Position numbers and translations under genes: made by a program
The notes under the pieces: generated by a model
Database searches by the model: none
The model's input: the letters and a program-made list of their open reading frames with translations, nothing else
What the model was told of the DNA's origin: nothing
Part shown: piece after piece, positions 17,713-27,600 of the stretch
Layout of the letters: every line of letters starts with the position of its first letter
Numbering within the stretch: position 1 is the first letter of the stretch
Source: JABMPR01 sp964508765
GTDB taxonomy: Bacteria; Fidelibacterota; UBA8477; JABMPR01
Assembly: GCA_964508765.1 (NCBI GenBank)
Contig: CAZDVD010000004.1
Coordinates: 70,707-134,706 of the forward strand
Length of the DNA: 64,000 nucleotides
Reading direction: 5' to 3'

Positions 17713-20286
17713 TCACGCTGTGAAGTTCATGAAAACAGCTTCTCTTTGAACAGTGTGTATTGGTAGGCTTTCGATCGGAACTTCAAAAAACGCGGGGAGA
17801 AATTCGTTTAATCGGATTCCCTTCCCGTTTTGAACCAGAGTGATAACTTCGAGGCTATTACCCTTTATTTCAATAGACTGGATATATACTTTTATATCCA
17901 GGGATATTACGCGCTGTTTTCGCTCGCGTTTAATATACACATTTTTCTTCTGTTCAAAGTTTTGTTTCAATTCCTCCAGAGACATTTCAGCAGGAATATC
18001 TTCCAGGTCAATTCTCTGTTTAATGGAGGAAATCTGACCCGTCACAGAATCTATTCTACCCTTGTGCCACGCCACTTCAAGCACAGCAACACCAGCAGGT
18101 AGATATTTATTTAAACCCTCAACGATTGAATCAACTTGGCGAAAGAGTAGAATATCCATGTATTCAGCTTCAGATGTGTAACCCAGTGGTAACGCTGGTC
18201 CACTGGATATTTTAGGACGGCTATTAAAACCCTGAGAAAAAACAACAGGTAAACCGGCTAGACTGATAGCTCGCATAAAGGAGTTCTGAACATCAAGATG
18301 ACCGAGATAACTGGCCATGCCTGACTTTGAATATCTCAAGCGGGCAGTATGCACCGGTGTGGTGTTTAGCAGCTCGGGAAGGGGCTCTCTTTCAGGGGCA
18401 ACATAGGGTTCTGGTTTGATAGTGGATTCACCTGCTGTACCATCTTTGACAACCCGCATAAAGAGTTCGTCGAAATCGCAAACACCACAAGCCAGACAGC
18501 CATCTCGACAATCAATAACGGTTGCTTCTTGATACGCATTCCGTTTTTCTCGACGTAGAAACTTTTTCAGGATGCCGTTATCCACAATATCCCAGGGTAG
18601 AATCTCTTGATCATCCCGGGCATCCAGATAATCCTGGTAATTAATACCTGCCGTTTCAAAGGCATTCATCCAGCGATCATAGCGGAAGTAATCACCCCAG
18701 CTATCAAAGCGGGCACCTTCTCGCCATGCTTCATAGATGGCGGCAGCAACCTTTCGATCCCCCCTGGATAACACTCCCTCAATCTCGGAGTATTTCGGAT
18801 CACGATAGGAAGCTTTCACATTTTTATGCTTCAAATTTTTCATCAGGAAATCAACCTTTTCCCGGATGACCTCCTTGCTGTCTTGTGCTTCCCATTGGAA
18901 GGGTGTTTCCGGTTTGGGAATGAAGGTGGACAGGGTCACATTAATTTTTATCCTACCGTACGGGTTGGACATTTTACGGACATCATTGATGAGATCTACG
19001 ATTCCCTGCAAATCAGCCTGTGTTTCTGTGGGCAGACCCAACATGAAATAGAACTTGAGTGTCTTCCAGCCCCCATCCAGAGCAATCTGTACCGATGAGT
19101 ATAAATCTTCATCACTGATCACCTTGTTGATGACCCGGCGCATCCGCCACGTACCGGCTTCAGGAGCAAAGGTTAAACCTGATTTGCGCTCCTCTGAAGC
19201 AATTGAAGCAATCTCTTTGGTAAATGTATCTAGGCGCATTGACGGAAATGAAACTGAGACCCGATTTTCTCTGAGATAGGGTTTCATACCCTCAACCACT
19301 TCAGTCAGACCTGTATAGTCACTGGTAGATAGCGACAAGAGCGACATGTTTTTCTGACCAGTATTGGCTAGTGTGGTTTTGGCTGTCTCAATGAGTTCTT
19401 CGGGTTTACGCTCGCGAACAGGACGATATACCATGCCAGCATGACAGAAACGACATCCCTGTGTGCAGCCCCGCATGACTTCCAGGGCAAACCAGTCCTG
19501 GGCTGTTTCAACAATGGGAACGATGGGCTTTGTGGGATAATTGGAGGCTTCCAAAACGGGGATTTTGGCGCTTTTCACCCGATCAGGAGCTTTATCAAAA
19601 TTTTTGGTGATGGCGATTAATTTACCCGAGGTATCCGTTTCAAAGTCATAGAACGCTGGCACATACACACCTTCAGGCATAGATGCCAGATCCTCCAGTA
19701 TCTCACGCCGGGAGCGTTTTACTCGACGTCCTTCGCCAATACGGCGCACCAGTTCAACCACCAGTTCCTCGGCATCTCCAATGATCACAAGATCAAAAAA
19801 ATCTGCCACGGGTTCTGGATTGTAGGCATTGGTTCCACCAGCAATAACAAAGGGATCTTCCTCATTCCTGTCTTTTGTCCAGATGGGGATATCAGATAAA
19901 TCCAGCATGGTCAAAATGTTGGTGTAGAGAAGATCATAGGGTAGTGAAAACCCTACAATATCAAAGTCACGCAAATGATGCTTGGTTTCAAGACTATGCA
20001 TGGGCAAGCCATGCTCGCGCATAAGTCCTTCCATATCAGGCCAGGGTGCATAGACCCTTTCTGCTGCGATATCTGCTTCCCGATTCAGGATATGATACAG
20101 TATCTGGAAACCATTATATGGCATGGCTGTATCATAGACATCAGGAAAAGCTAAAGCGATACTTGCTCTAATTTTATCCCAATCTTTGATGATAATGTTG
20201 TATTCGTTTCCCAGATATCGTCCGGGTTTGGCTACTTTGGGAAGTACCCGCGTATGTAAAATGTGTTCTATTTCTTTGGGTTGCAC
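17713..20286 (-). CDS. B12-binding radical SAM protein with DUF2344 (TIGR03960/TIGR03936 type)
   Basis: 857 residues. An N-terminal cobalamin-binding-like domain (FDIVGFSLPYDLLYTNIL; FVIAGGTNAYNPEPVADFFD) leads into a radical SAM core with the 4Fe-4S triad C274-x3-C278-x2-C281 (MRGCTQGCRFCHAG). A later Cys cluster (VIDCRDGCLACGVCDF, about 610) may hold a second metal site. The C-terminal DUF2344 domain starts near 645 (RLRYSKSGMASYLGHLDVQN; FSQGFNSRPKISSGPALPLG). Substrate unproven; constant proximity to rng suggests an RNA-related role. Start is a GTG at 20286 with AAGGA eight bases upstream. Confidence 0.88.
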   Translation of the reverse strand: MQPKEIEHILHTRVLPKVAKPGRYLGNEYNIIIKDWDKIRASIALAFPDVYDTAMPYNGFQILYHILNREADIAAERVYAPWPDMEGLMREHGLPMHSLETKHHLRDFDIVGFSLPYDLLYTNILTMLDLSDIPIWTKDRNEEDPFVIAGGTNAYNPEPVADFFDLVIIGDAEELVVELVRRIGEGRRVKRSRREILEDLASMPEGVYVPAFYDFETDTSGKLIAITKNFDKAPDRVKSAKIPVLEASNYPTKPIVPIVETAQDWFALEVMRGCTQGCRFCHAGMVYRPVRERKPEELIETAKTTLANTGQKNMSLLSLSTSDYTGLTEVVEGMKPYLRENRVSVSFPSMRLDTFTKEIASIASEERKSGLTFAPEAGTWRMRRVINKVISDEDLYSSVQIALDGGWKTLKFYFMLGLPTETQADLQGIVDLINDVRKMSNPYGRIKINVTLSTFIPKPETPFQWEAQDSKEVIREKVDFLMKNLKHKNVKASYRDPKYSEIEGVLSRGDRKVAAAIYEAWREGARFDSWGDYFRYDRWMNAFETAGINYQDYLDARDDQEILPWDIVDNGILKKFLRREKRNAYQEATVIDCRDGCLACGVCDFDELFMRVVKDGTAGESTIKPEPYVAPEREPLPELLNTTPVHTARLRYSKSGMASYLGHLDVQNSFMRAISLAGLPVVFSQGFNSRPKISSGPALPLGYTSEAEYMDILLFRQVDSIVEGLNKYLPAGVAVLEVAWHKGRIDSVTGQISSIKQRIDLEDIPAEMSLEELKQNFEQKKNVYIKRERKQRVISLDIKVYIQSIEIKGNSLEVITLVQNGKGIRLNEFLPAFFEVPIESLPIHTVQREAVFMNFTA

Positions 20287-20388
20287 CCCAATGTTCCTTT
20301 CATCAGCTCCCAGCTAAGCCCGCGATTATAATGGTGTTTTATCAAGAAACCATCTTTTCGTGAACTTTCAAATTGCGGCCTCTCCCTT

Positions 20389-20442
20389 TTTACATTGAGC
20401 AAATCAGTACATTTATAGTTAAGTTTAGGCCTTAACTATAAA
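20389..20442 (+). promoter_or_regulatory. promoter and 12-bp inverted repeat upstream of the DUF2007 gene
   Basis: TTTACA (20389-20394), 17 bases, then TTTATA (20412-20417) look like a sigma-70 promoter. The -10 box is inside a perfect 12-bp inverted repeat: TTTATAGTTAAG, 7-base spacer, CTTAACTATAAA (20412-20442), which ends three bases before AGGAGG. It could be a repressor operator or a 5' mRNA hairpin. Confidence 0.5.
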
Positions 20443-20454
20443 CAGGAGGTAGTC

Positions 20455-20709
20455 ATGAATATGAGTGATGAAAAAAAGTGGGTTGAACTTCGGACTGTTG
20501 AAGGTGATATTACTGCTGAAATGCTTCGTGGTGCCCTTGAAAATGCTGATATCCCTTGCGAAATTAAACGCAGTATGCTGGCCTCTGGATTGGGTGCTCA
20601 TTCTGTCTCCCTGGCAGGAAACCAAGCCACCCTTATGGTCCCTGAAGAAAATCTGGAAGCAGCCGAAGCCGTTTTGGAAGCCATCGATTTTGAACCAGGA
20701 GAAGAATAG
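20455..20709 (+). CDS. DUF2007 (putative signal-transducing) small protein
   Basis: 84 residues. WVELRTVEGDITAEMLRGAL, then ENADIPCEIKRSM and a final EENLEAAEAVLEAIDFEPGE match the small DUF2007 fold seen fused to or near zinc and signalling proteins. AGGAGG lies seven bases before the ATG, one of the strongest ribosome binding sites in the window; an ATG two codons later is possible. Acidic, cytosolic, role unknown. Confidence 0.75.
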   Translation: MNMSDEKKWVELRTVEGDITAEMLRGALENADIPCEIKRSMLASGLGAHSVSLAGNQATLMVPEENLEAAEAVLEAIDFEPGEE

Positions 20710-20787
20710 GTTTCGATTAGCTCAAATCTAACTGCTCCCCACGGTTAGAGATGCAAATTATCCAAGAAATCAATTCTCACTGAGAAA

Positions 20788-21357
20788 CCCATGATTTCAA
20801 TCATGGGCAGGTGTCCAGATCCAATAGCAACCGCAACCATTTTAATGGTTTATTAGTAGTTTATGGTTTTCCATTAACCTTTCATATTCTTCTAAGAAGG
20901 TCATGGTTCGATGATGTTCTTGTTGATTCTGGATATAGTATTCGACCTTGCCCACAGCGGATTCACTTACTGAAAATCCTCCATAACCTACTTGCCAGGC
21001 AAATTTAGCATGGATCATATCATTCTGATTTACCCAATGAAATGATTCACCTTTGATCGATTTCATTACTTGAGCAATAGAAAGCTCCCTGGGCAACAAG
21101 AACAACGCATGGATGTGGTTACTTGTGCCGTTTATACTCCTTACCCCACAGCCTGTCTTCTCCATTTCTTGCTGGATATGTAAGAATAGTTCTTTTCGTA
21201 TATCATCCTTTATCAATGACCTGCGCCCCTTGGTTCCAAATACGCTGTGTATCCATATCCTAGTTAGTGAGTGGCTCATCTTGGTGTATCTCCTTTAAAC
21301 CGTTGAAACGGTTTTCGTTTTTGGGGGCATATTTTACCCCACGATTAAAATCGTGGG
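20788..21357. mobile_element. REP-associated IS200/IS605-like element with paired terminal hairpins
   Basis: The transposase is bracketed by the same two palindromes on each side. Outer: CCCATGA/TCATGGG (20788-20807) and CCCACGA/TCGTGGG (21338-21357), each with a 6-base loop. Inner: AACCATT/AATGGTT (20835-20850, overlapping the transposase stop) and AAACCGTT/AACGGTTT (21297-21314). The right copies differ from the left mostly by compensating changes within arms. Subterminal hairpins recognised by a Y1 HUH transposase are standard for IS200/IS605 and RAYT systems; no target duplication is expected. Confidence 0.7.
20842..21279 (-). CDS. REP-associated tyrosine transposase (Y1, IS200-like)
   Basis: 145 residues, a single Y1_Tnp domain. 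The HUH motif is HIHALF (about residues 56-61), and the nucleophile tyrosine lies in KVEYYIQNQQEHHRTMTFLE. VWIHSVFGTKGRR-like start and WQVGYGGFSVSESAVGKVE are typical of short RAYT/IS200 transposases. It should nick and rejoin single-stranded DNA at the flanking hairpins. No TnpB companion is present. It appears intact, so the element may still move or may have been domesticated. Confidence 0.88.
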   Translation of the reverse strand: MSHSLTRIWIHSVFGTKGRRSLIKDDIRKELFLHIQQEMEKTGCGVRSINGTSNHIHALFLLPRELSIAQVMKSIKGESFHWVNQNDMIHAKFAWQVGYGGFSVSESAVGKVEYYIQNQQEHHRTMTFLEEYERLMENHKLLINH

Positions 21358-21614
21358 TAGCGATTCCCATTTATTAGTTATTCTGGAATTCCAAGCTATA
21401 AAGCTTGGTGTTCTAACCGTATTTTGCATGGAATGAGACTAAATTTGGGATTGTGGGTTAGCTAAGCCCTTAAAATATAATCATGAAAGCCACCGTTTCA
21501 ATTATGAGCTGATTATTCCCAAAAAACATACTTAAGAGCTTCCTTTTTTTCATGAAAGTGGTTTTACTCTGCATGCCCTTTTCAAAGTTGCCTGAACGAT
21601 GTCCAATAAACGTC
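21358..21614. other. intergenic stretch between transposase element and toxin-antitoxin promoter
   Basis: About 260 bases with no open frame. It contains a small hairpin (AAGCTATAAAGCTT near 21391) and otherwise nothing I can assign. Confidence 0.4.
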
Positions 21615-21643
21615 TTGACGTTATAGCGTCATAACGCTATTTT
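21615..21643 (+). promoter_or_regulatory. toxin-antitoxin promoter with operator in the spacer
   Basis: TTGACG (-35), exactly 17 bases, TATTTT (-10). The spacer contains a 7-bp inverted repeat ATAGCGT-CATA-ACGCTAT at 21623-21640 that runs into the -10 box. Position and symmetry are ideal for repression by the ribbon-helix-helix antitoxin encoded just downstream. Confidence 0.65.
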
Positions 21644-21670
21644 CACTCCCTATCTGGAGGAGAATAGCCT

Positions 21671-21904
21671 ATGAAAAAACTATCAACTCGGGCAACGGTT
21701 TATCTGGAGCCCACTATTCACAAAGCTTTGAAGTTAAAAGCAGTAGAGACATCCCTCTCTATTTCCCAGATTATCAATGATGCCTTGCGTTCTGATTTAT
21801 TTGAGGATGCAGAAGATCTGGAAACTTTTCAGAATCGAATTGATGAGCCCTCATTGGATTATGAGACTTTTGTTCAGGAATTGAAGCGAGATGGCATTCT
21901 ATAA
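21671..21904 (+). CDS. ribbon-helix-helix antitoxin
   Basis: 77 residues. The N-terminus STRATVYLEPTIHKALKLKA followed by VETSLSISQIINDALRSDLF is a ribbon-helix-helix (CopG/MetJ-type) DNA-binding domain: beta strand RATVYL then two helices. The acidic C-terminus (EDAEDLETFQNRIDEPSLDYE) should wrap the toxin. GGAGGAG precedes the ATG by 9 bases. It overlaps the toxin gene by 14 bases. Confidence 0.82.
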   Translation: MKKLSTRATVYLEPTIHKALKLKAVETSLSISQIINDALRSDLFEDAEDLETFQNRIDEPSLDYETFVQELKRDGIL

Positions 21905-22148
21905 GATTGAATTTAAAAAATCGGTCAAAAAGGATCTTAGACACCTTCCCAAAAATGATATTGTTAAAATTTTAGACCGCATACATAGATTGTCCACCAA
22001 CCCTAGACCTCAGCAATCAAGAAAATTGTCCAGCCAAGAAAAATATCGTTTACGGCATGGGAAATATCGGATCTTGTATGAAATCCGAGACCAGTTATTG
22101 CTTATTACAATTGTAAAGGTTGGCCATAGAAAAAATATCTATCAATAG
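21891..22148 (+). CDS. RelE/ParE-superfamily toxin
   Basis: 85 residues: FKKSVKKDLRHLPKNDIVKI, then RIHRLSTNPRPQQSRKLSSQ, YRLRHGKYRILYEIRDQLLL and VKVGHRKNIYQ. The strand pattern L-R-x-G-x-Y-R-I-x-Y-E-I and the terminal H-R-x-x-I-Y are standard for RelE toxins, most of which cleave mRNA at the ribosome. The start overlaps the antitoxin, implying coupled translation. Basic arm residues are kept, so it is likely active. Confidence 0.85.
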   Translation: MAFYKIEFKKSVKKDLRHLPKNDIVKILDRIHRLSTNPRPQQSRKLSSQEKYRLRHGKYRILYEIRDQLLLITIVKVGHRKNIYQ

Positions 22149-22207
22149 GACTCAATTCTATATTGTATGGCTGATGCAGTGAACCCAAAGATGAAAGCGA
22201 CCTAGTC

Positions 22208-23467
22208 ATGCCGCAAAAAGTACAACGTGTAAAAGGTGTCAATGACATACTCCCTGGTGAGACGAAACAATGGCAAGCCCTGGAATCAGTTGTGAAGCAT
22301 GTCATGGATAGCTACGCTTTTGGTGAGATTCGTCTGCCCATTTTTGAAAAAACTGAGCTCTTCGCCCGGGGTGTTGGTGAAGATACTGATATTGTTTCCA
22401 AGGAAATGTATTCCTTTACGGATATGAGCAAATCATCTCTGACTTTGAGACCTGAGCTTACAGCAGGTGTTGTACGCAGCTATATTCAGAACAATCTCCA
22501 GCAGATTTCACCAGTACAAAAGCTTTGGTATGAGGGACCTATGTTCCGCCAGGAACGTCCCCAGAAAGGACGCTATCGTCAATTCTGGCAATTTGGGGCA
22601 GAAGCCATTGGTTCACCCAATCCTGAACAGGATGCCGAGATGATCGCCCTTTTTTATGCCATTCTCAAAGAGTTGGGTATTGAGAAATCAGTGACCCTTA
22701 AAATTAATAGTGTGGGTGATAGTGAAAGCCGGGCGATTTATCGTCATTCGCTACAGGAATATCTACGACCACAGCTCAGCTCACTTTCTGAAACCAGTCA
22801 GAAACGTTTTGAATCAAACCCACTACGAATTCTAGACAGCAAAGCACCCAATGACAAAGAGCTTGTGAAAGATGCTCCGAAAATTCGCGAATGTCTCAAT
22901 GAAGCATCAGCAGCACATTATTCCGAAGTCCTGAAAATGCTTGAAGCCATGGACATACCTTATGTTCAAGACGACTTATTGGTGCGTGGATTGGATTACT
23001 ACACCCACACCATTTTTGAATTCACCAGTGATGCTCTCGGTGCACAGGATGCCATCTGTGGCGGTGGACGCTATAACGATCTGGTCAAGGAGTTGGGTGG
23101 ACAAGATGTACCTGCTATTGGCTGGGCCTCTGGCATTGAAAGGCTCCTTCTGGTTGTGGAAGCGTTACAACCTCTGAAAACCGATTCTGGATTGGACATT
23201 TTCCTTACTGTTCAGGGTGAGGCTCTGAGAGTTCAAGCACCAAAACTTATTAATGCATGGCGAAGCGCTGGATTGAAGTGTGACATGGACACCCTACGTC
23301 GAAGCATGAAGGCTCAGATGCGGGAAGCGAATCGTCAGAAAGCACGTTATGTGGCTATCCTCTGGGAAGAAGAATTTGGACAAGGCATCGTGCAGCTCAA
23401 GAATTTCGAAACGGGTGAGCAGGAAGCTGTTGCTTTTGATGATGTGGTCGATGTTGTCCAGGGATAG
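22208..23467 (+). CDS. hisS: histidyl-tRNA synthetase
   Basis: 419 residues, class II synthetase of normal bacterial length. Motifs: KGVNDILPGET at the N-terminus, motif 2 MFRQERPQKGRYRQFWQFGAE, the histidine-specific LVRGLDYYTHTIFEF and motif 3 around AIGWASGIERLLL; the C-terminal anticodon-binding domain starts near 320. It charges tRNA-His in the cytoplasm. Ribosome binding site is weak (no clear GGAG before 22208). Confidence 0.97.
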   Translation: MPQKVQRVKGVNDILPGETKQWQALESVVKHVMDSYAFGEIRLPIFEKTELFARGVGEDTDIVSKEMYSFTDMSKSSLTLRPELTAGVVRSYIQNNLQQISPVQKLWYEGPMFRQERPQKGRYRQFWQFGAEAIGSPNPEQDAEMIALFYAILKELGIEKSVTLKINSVGDSESRAIYRHSLQEYLRPQLSSLSETSQKRFESNPLRILDSKAPNDKELVKDAPKIRECLNEASAAHYSEVLKMLEAMDIPYVQDDLLVRGLDYYTHTIFEFTSDALGAQDAICGGGRYNDLVKELGGQDVPAIGWASGIERLLLVVEALQPLKTDSGLDIFLTVQGEALRVQAPKLINAWRSAGLKCDMDTLRRSMKAQMREANRQKARYVAILWEEEFGQGIVQLKNFETGEQEAVAFDDVVDVVQG

Positions 23468-23474
23468 CAACATC

Positions 23475-23589
23475 ACGTCTTTGCGAGGAGCCCTTCGACT
23501 GCGCTCAGGACAGGCTCCGCGACGAAGCAATCTCGGATTCGAGATCGCCGCGCTTCCTCAACTCTTCGAGTTGATTCGCTCGCGATGAC
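23475..23589. repeat. dispersed intergenic repeat, GTCATTGCGAGGAG...CTCGCGATGAC type (copy A)
   Basis: Begins CGTCTTTGCGAGGAG and ends CTCGCGATGAC, near-inverted ends, with the internal segments AAGCAATCTC and GAGATCGCCGC. A related copy lies at 28626-28712. The ends and size (about 115 bp) resemble a MITE or REP-like element. It also contains CCCTTCGACTGCGCTCAGGA, itself a common short repeat. Confidence 0.6.
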
Positions 23590-23644
23590 AATTCTCTTTT
23601 TTATGTGTGAGAATAAAATTCTGCTATCCAAGGAAGGTCTGTAA

Positions 23645-24403
23645 ATGTCGTCACTCCCCTCACTTCTAACCAACGCCCAAACCGCCAGCTACCGGGCTCT
23701 CAAACGCTCTAAATTCCGCAAGCAGGAAGGTCTTTTCTTGTTAGAGGGTGCCAGGCTTTGCGAAGAAACCCTTCAGTCAGACCTGGAGATCATTGCCTGT
23801 ATTACCTCCAAGAATTTTGATAAATTTCCGATTCCTTCTGATGTAAAGCACTTCGAGGCAACTCCAGTTCAAATCGAACAAATTTCAGATAGCAAAAGTC
23901 CCCAGGGAATCATTTGTGTGGCTCGCATTCCTGGGGTTCAGACAGAACCTGACTTGGAAAATACGAAAATCCTCCTGGTACTAGATCGTATCTCTGATCC
24001 AGGCAATATGGGTACCATTTTCAGGTCAGGTCGATGGTTTGGAGTCACGGATATCCTCCTGGGACCGGAATGCGTGGATCCCTTTAGTCCAAAAGTAGTA
24101 CGAGGCAGTATGGGAGCCGTCGCCACTCTGAATTTACACACATCCAGCGATCTCTTATCAAGTGCTGAGGAATGGAATGTCGCTGGAGGTGAGGTTGCCG
24201 CTTTGCATATGCAGGGCACTGCCATACAAACCTTCAAGCCAGGCAAGCCCCTCTTTCTTATTGTGGGTTCTGAGGCTCATGGCGTTGATCAGAATCTACT
24301 TCAAATATCGACACTCCTCTCCATAGAGAAACCTGGTGCAGGTGAATCACTCAATGCTGCCATGGCTACAGGTATTGCTCTATTTGAGCTCACCAAACCC
24401 TAG
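23645..24403 (+). CDS. TrmH/SpoU-family RNA 2'-O-methyltransferase
   Basis: 252 residues. N-terminal substrate-binding domain (SKFRKQEGLFLLEGARLCEE) and SPOUT domain with motif 1 LDRISDPGNMGTIFRSGRWF, motif 2 FLIVGSEAHGVD and motif 3 IEKPGAGESLNAAMATGIALF. These define the trefoil-knot SAM-binding fold that methylates a ribose in rRNA or tRNA. Closest generic name is an RlmB/TsnR-like rRNA methyltransferase; target nucleotide not deducible. An AAGG element precedes the ATG at 23645. Confidence 0.88.
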   Translation: MSSLPSLLTNAQTASYRALKRSKFRKQEGLFLLEGARLCEETLQSDLEIIACITSKNFDKFPIPSDVKHFEATPVQIEQISDSKSPQGIICVARIPGVQTEPDLENTKILLVLDRISDPGNMGTIFRSGRWFGVTDILLGPECVDPFSPKVVRGSMGAVATLNLHTSSDLLSSAEEWNVAGGEVAALHMQGTAIQTFKPGKPLFLIVGSEAHGVDQNLLQISTLLSIEKPGAGESLNAAMATGIALFELTKP

Positions 24404-24628
24404 CTGCTCGTCATCACCAACTTAAAGGCATCCAGGAACATCGTCTTGGTATCAGTCTTCAACCCATATATATTGCTTGGCCTTACCCTGATGGGTGAGG
24501 GAAAGCATTGAAAATTACAAAGATGAAGCCGGTGGGAGACATTACCTAATTCCAATAAATGGTAGCGGCTAAATTTGATTATAAAATTGACCGTGTGATC
24601 AACACATTGAACTGAAAAAGGATCAACA

Positions 24629-27600
24629 ATGGATTTTCTAAAACCTCGTGACATGGTGAAAACCCTCATGGCACTTTTCGTGCTGGTATTCACCTTTTTG
24701 ATTTACCTGGACACCATGGCGCCGACGGTTTCATTCTGGGATTGTGGTGAATTTATCGCTGTTTCGCATACCCTAAGTGTGCCTCACCCTCCTGGCTCAC
24801 CACTTTATCTCCTCTTGGGGCGAGTCATTTCCATGCTTCCCATTGTAGGTGGCGCTGCCCTTGATCCTGTTTTAAATGAACCCCAGTTCCACAATATTGC
24901 CTATCGTATCAATCTTTTGTCACCGCTGGCTACTGCTTTTGCCAATATGTTTCTATTTCTTATCATCGTCCGTTTGGTTGAAGAGTGGCGTGGAAGAATT
25001 AAAGAAACAGCCGACAAGTGGATCGCATATGGTGGTGCGTTGGTGGGATCACTCACCATCGCCTTCTCTGATAGCCATTGGTTTAATGCAGTGGAAGCTG
25101 AAGTTTATTCCATGAGTATCTTTTTTACAGCTATTGTAGTATGGCTAATTCTTAAATGGTCCGAGAAGGTGGACGAAGGCGGAGCTGGTTCCCGCTACAT
25201 TCTGATCATCTCCTATATGATGGGTCTGGCCATCTCGGTTCACATGCTCAACTTGCTTACGATTCCATTTATCGCTCTCATCATGTACATGAAGCTTAAT
25301 CCTAAAGAGGATGGCATCGAGATGATGACCCATATGCTGGCTGTTGTGGCTATCATGGCCATCGCCCTCTTGATTGGTGTTGAAATAGCACTCCCCGACA
25401 CCTCTGGTGAATACATGCGTCTTCCCTCCAGTGATTTGAGCTCAGCACTTATGGTTCTCGGGGTGATTTTTGCCATTATAACCGGTGGTGGACTCTGGGG
25501 TTTATCCCAGGCTTTTAAGGGTGAACGACGCAGCCGATTCTGGAAGCAAGTTCTGCTTATGGGTGCAGCTGGCGCTTCTTATCTCGTCATATATCTTGGA
25601 ATTATCAAGGGCATGCCCAAACTGGCCAACTTCATGGGCAACATGATGAATACGGAGAATGCCGTATCAGCCATTGGCGCTACATTTACAGTAAGTATTC
25701 TCATTCTCATGGCTTTGATCTGGTTTGCTCCATCAATCTATCGTGCCCGTGCAACTGAGATCAGACTTTCTGTAATGGCTCTTCTCATGGTACTTGTGGG
25801 TTTCACCTCTTACGAAACCATATTCATCCGTTCAGCCCAAAACCCTAATATTGATGAAAATGATCCTGAAACTGTATCTCGAGCCGTATCCTATCTGGAA
25901 CGTGAGCAGTATGGTAGTTATCCCATGTTTTACCGCGATCGCTGGGGTGAAACCCCCCTCAATAGAAATTCTGCAACTCCTGGACGTGTTGTCAAGATCA
26001 ACAGCACCGGAAAAATCGGAGAGGTTGTTTCTGTTAATGGAGATCAGGTTGTGGTGGGTGTTGGAGGACGAGATGTTAATCAGCGGATGAACAATTTGAG
26101 TGTCATCAATGGTGGTTATCGATCGAATTCAGAGTTTTTCTGGCGATATCAGATAAATAAAATGTACATCCGTTACTTTGCCTGGCAATTCTGGGGACGA
26201 GATGGGGATAGACCGGATGTTTCTCAGCTCTGGGGCATTCCCTTTCTTTTGGGTCTAGCGGGAATGATTCATCATTTTTCCAAGGATTCACGCCGAGCTT
26301 TTGCTGTAATGGCTCTATTTATGCTGACAGGATTTGCCATCCTGCTCTACCTTAATCAGGATGATCCCCAACCGCGCGAGCGAGACTATTCGTATGTGGG
26401 GTCCTTTTACGCCTTTGCCATCTGGATAGGTATAGGTGCAGCCGCCCTCCTTGAAAAACTCAAAGATTGGCGCAAAGATTCTCCAATATATTTTGGTTCA
26501 GCCATAGCAATAATGCTCCTGGCCGCACCAGCGAATATGCTGAAAGCCAATTATCATACACATGATCGTTCCGGCAATTATGTCGCCTGGGAATATTCAT
26601 ATAACTTGCTCAATACCTGCGAGCCCGATGCCATCCTTTTTACAAATGGAGATAACGACACCTTCCCACTCTGGTATTTACAGGAGGTAGAGGGGATACG
26701 CAAGGATGTGCGTGTGGTTAACTTGAGTCTGCTCAACACGCCCTGGTACATCAAACAATTAAAACACATGGAGCCGAAGGTCCCCATCAGTCTCGAGGAT
26801 GACGAAATTGAAAAGATGAGTCTCTGGAGATGGGAGGAACGTCAAATGACCCTTCCTGGACCGACTCGTTCTGGTGATAAGCCGGAATCTGGATCCTTGG
26901 AACAGGACTCAGCCGGTATTACCTGGAATTTGCAGCCTACCATCTCAAGGCAAAAAAATCCCCAAACGGGCAAACTCATGGGCGGTCTACGCGTACAGGA
27001 CATCATGATTTTTGATATCATGCGGATGAATGAATGGAAACAACCCATATACTTTGCCGTAACCGTTTCCCCCAGTAATCAAATTGGTCTGGGAGATTAC
27101 CTGCGTATGGATGGACAAGCTTATCAAGTGATGCCATATAAGGTGGGCCTGAGTATCGATGTGGATGTCATGTATGACAAAATCATTGACACATATCGCT
27201 ATACCAACCTGGATGACCCAGATGTGTACTATCCACCAAATGTCCAGCGTCTGCTACAAAATTACCGCAAGGGTTTCCTCCAGCTCGTTTATGAATATGG
27301 TTTAGATGGTGATGAGAACCGCGCGAAGGCCCTGCATGTCCTGCACAAAATGGACGAACTGGTTCCCGATGAAACCATTCCTGTGACTTATATGGATCTT
27401 TATCTTCAAATCGCTCAGATGTATTACCAGCTTGAAGATGACTCCAGCGCCTATCGCTATATGGAAAATGCCTTTAGTAACGGTCGTGAAAACGCCCCTC
27501 TCATGGAGCGGGTCAAGGTTGCTTCCATCTGGAACGACCTCTTTGATGAGACGGAGAAAAGTTTGGATATCCTGCTTCCCCTCAGCATGGAAGCGCCTAT

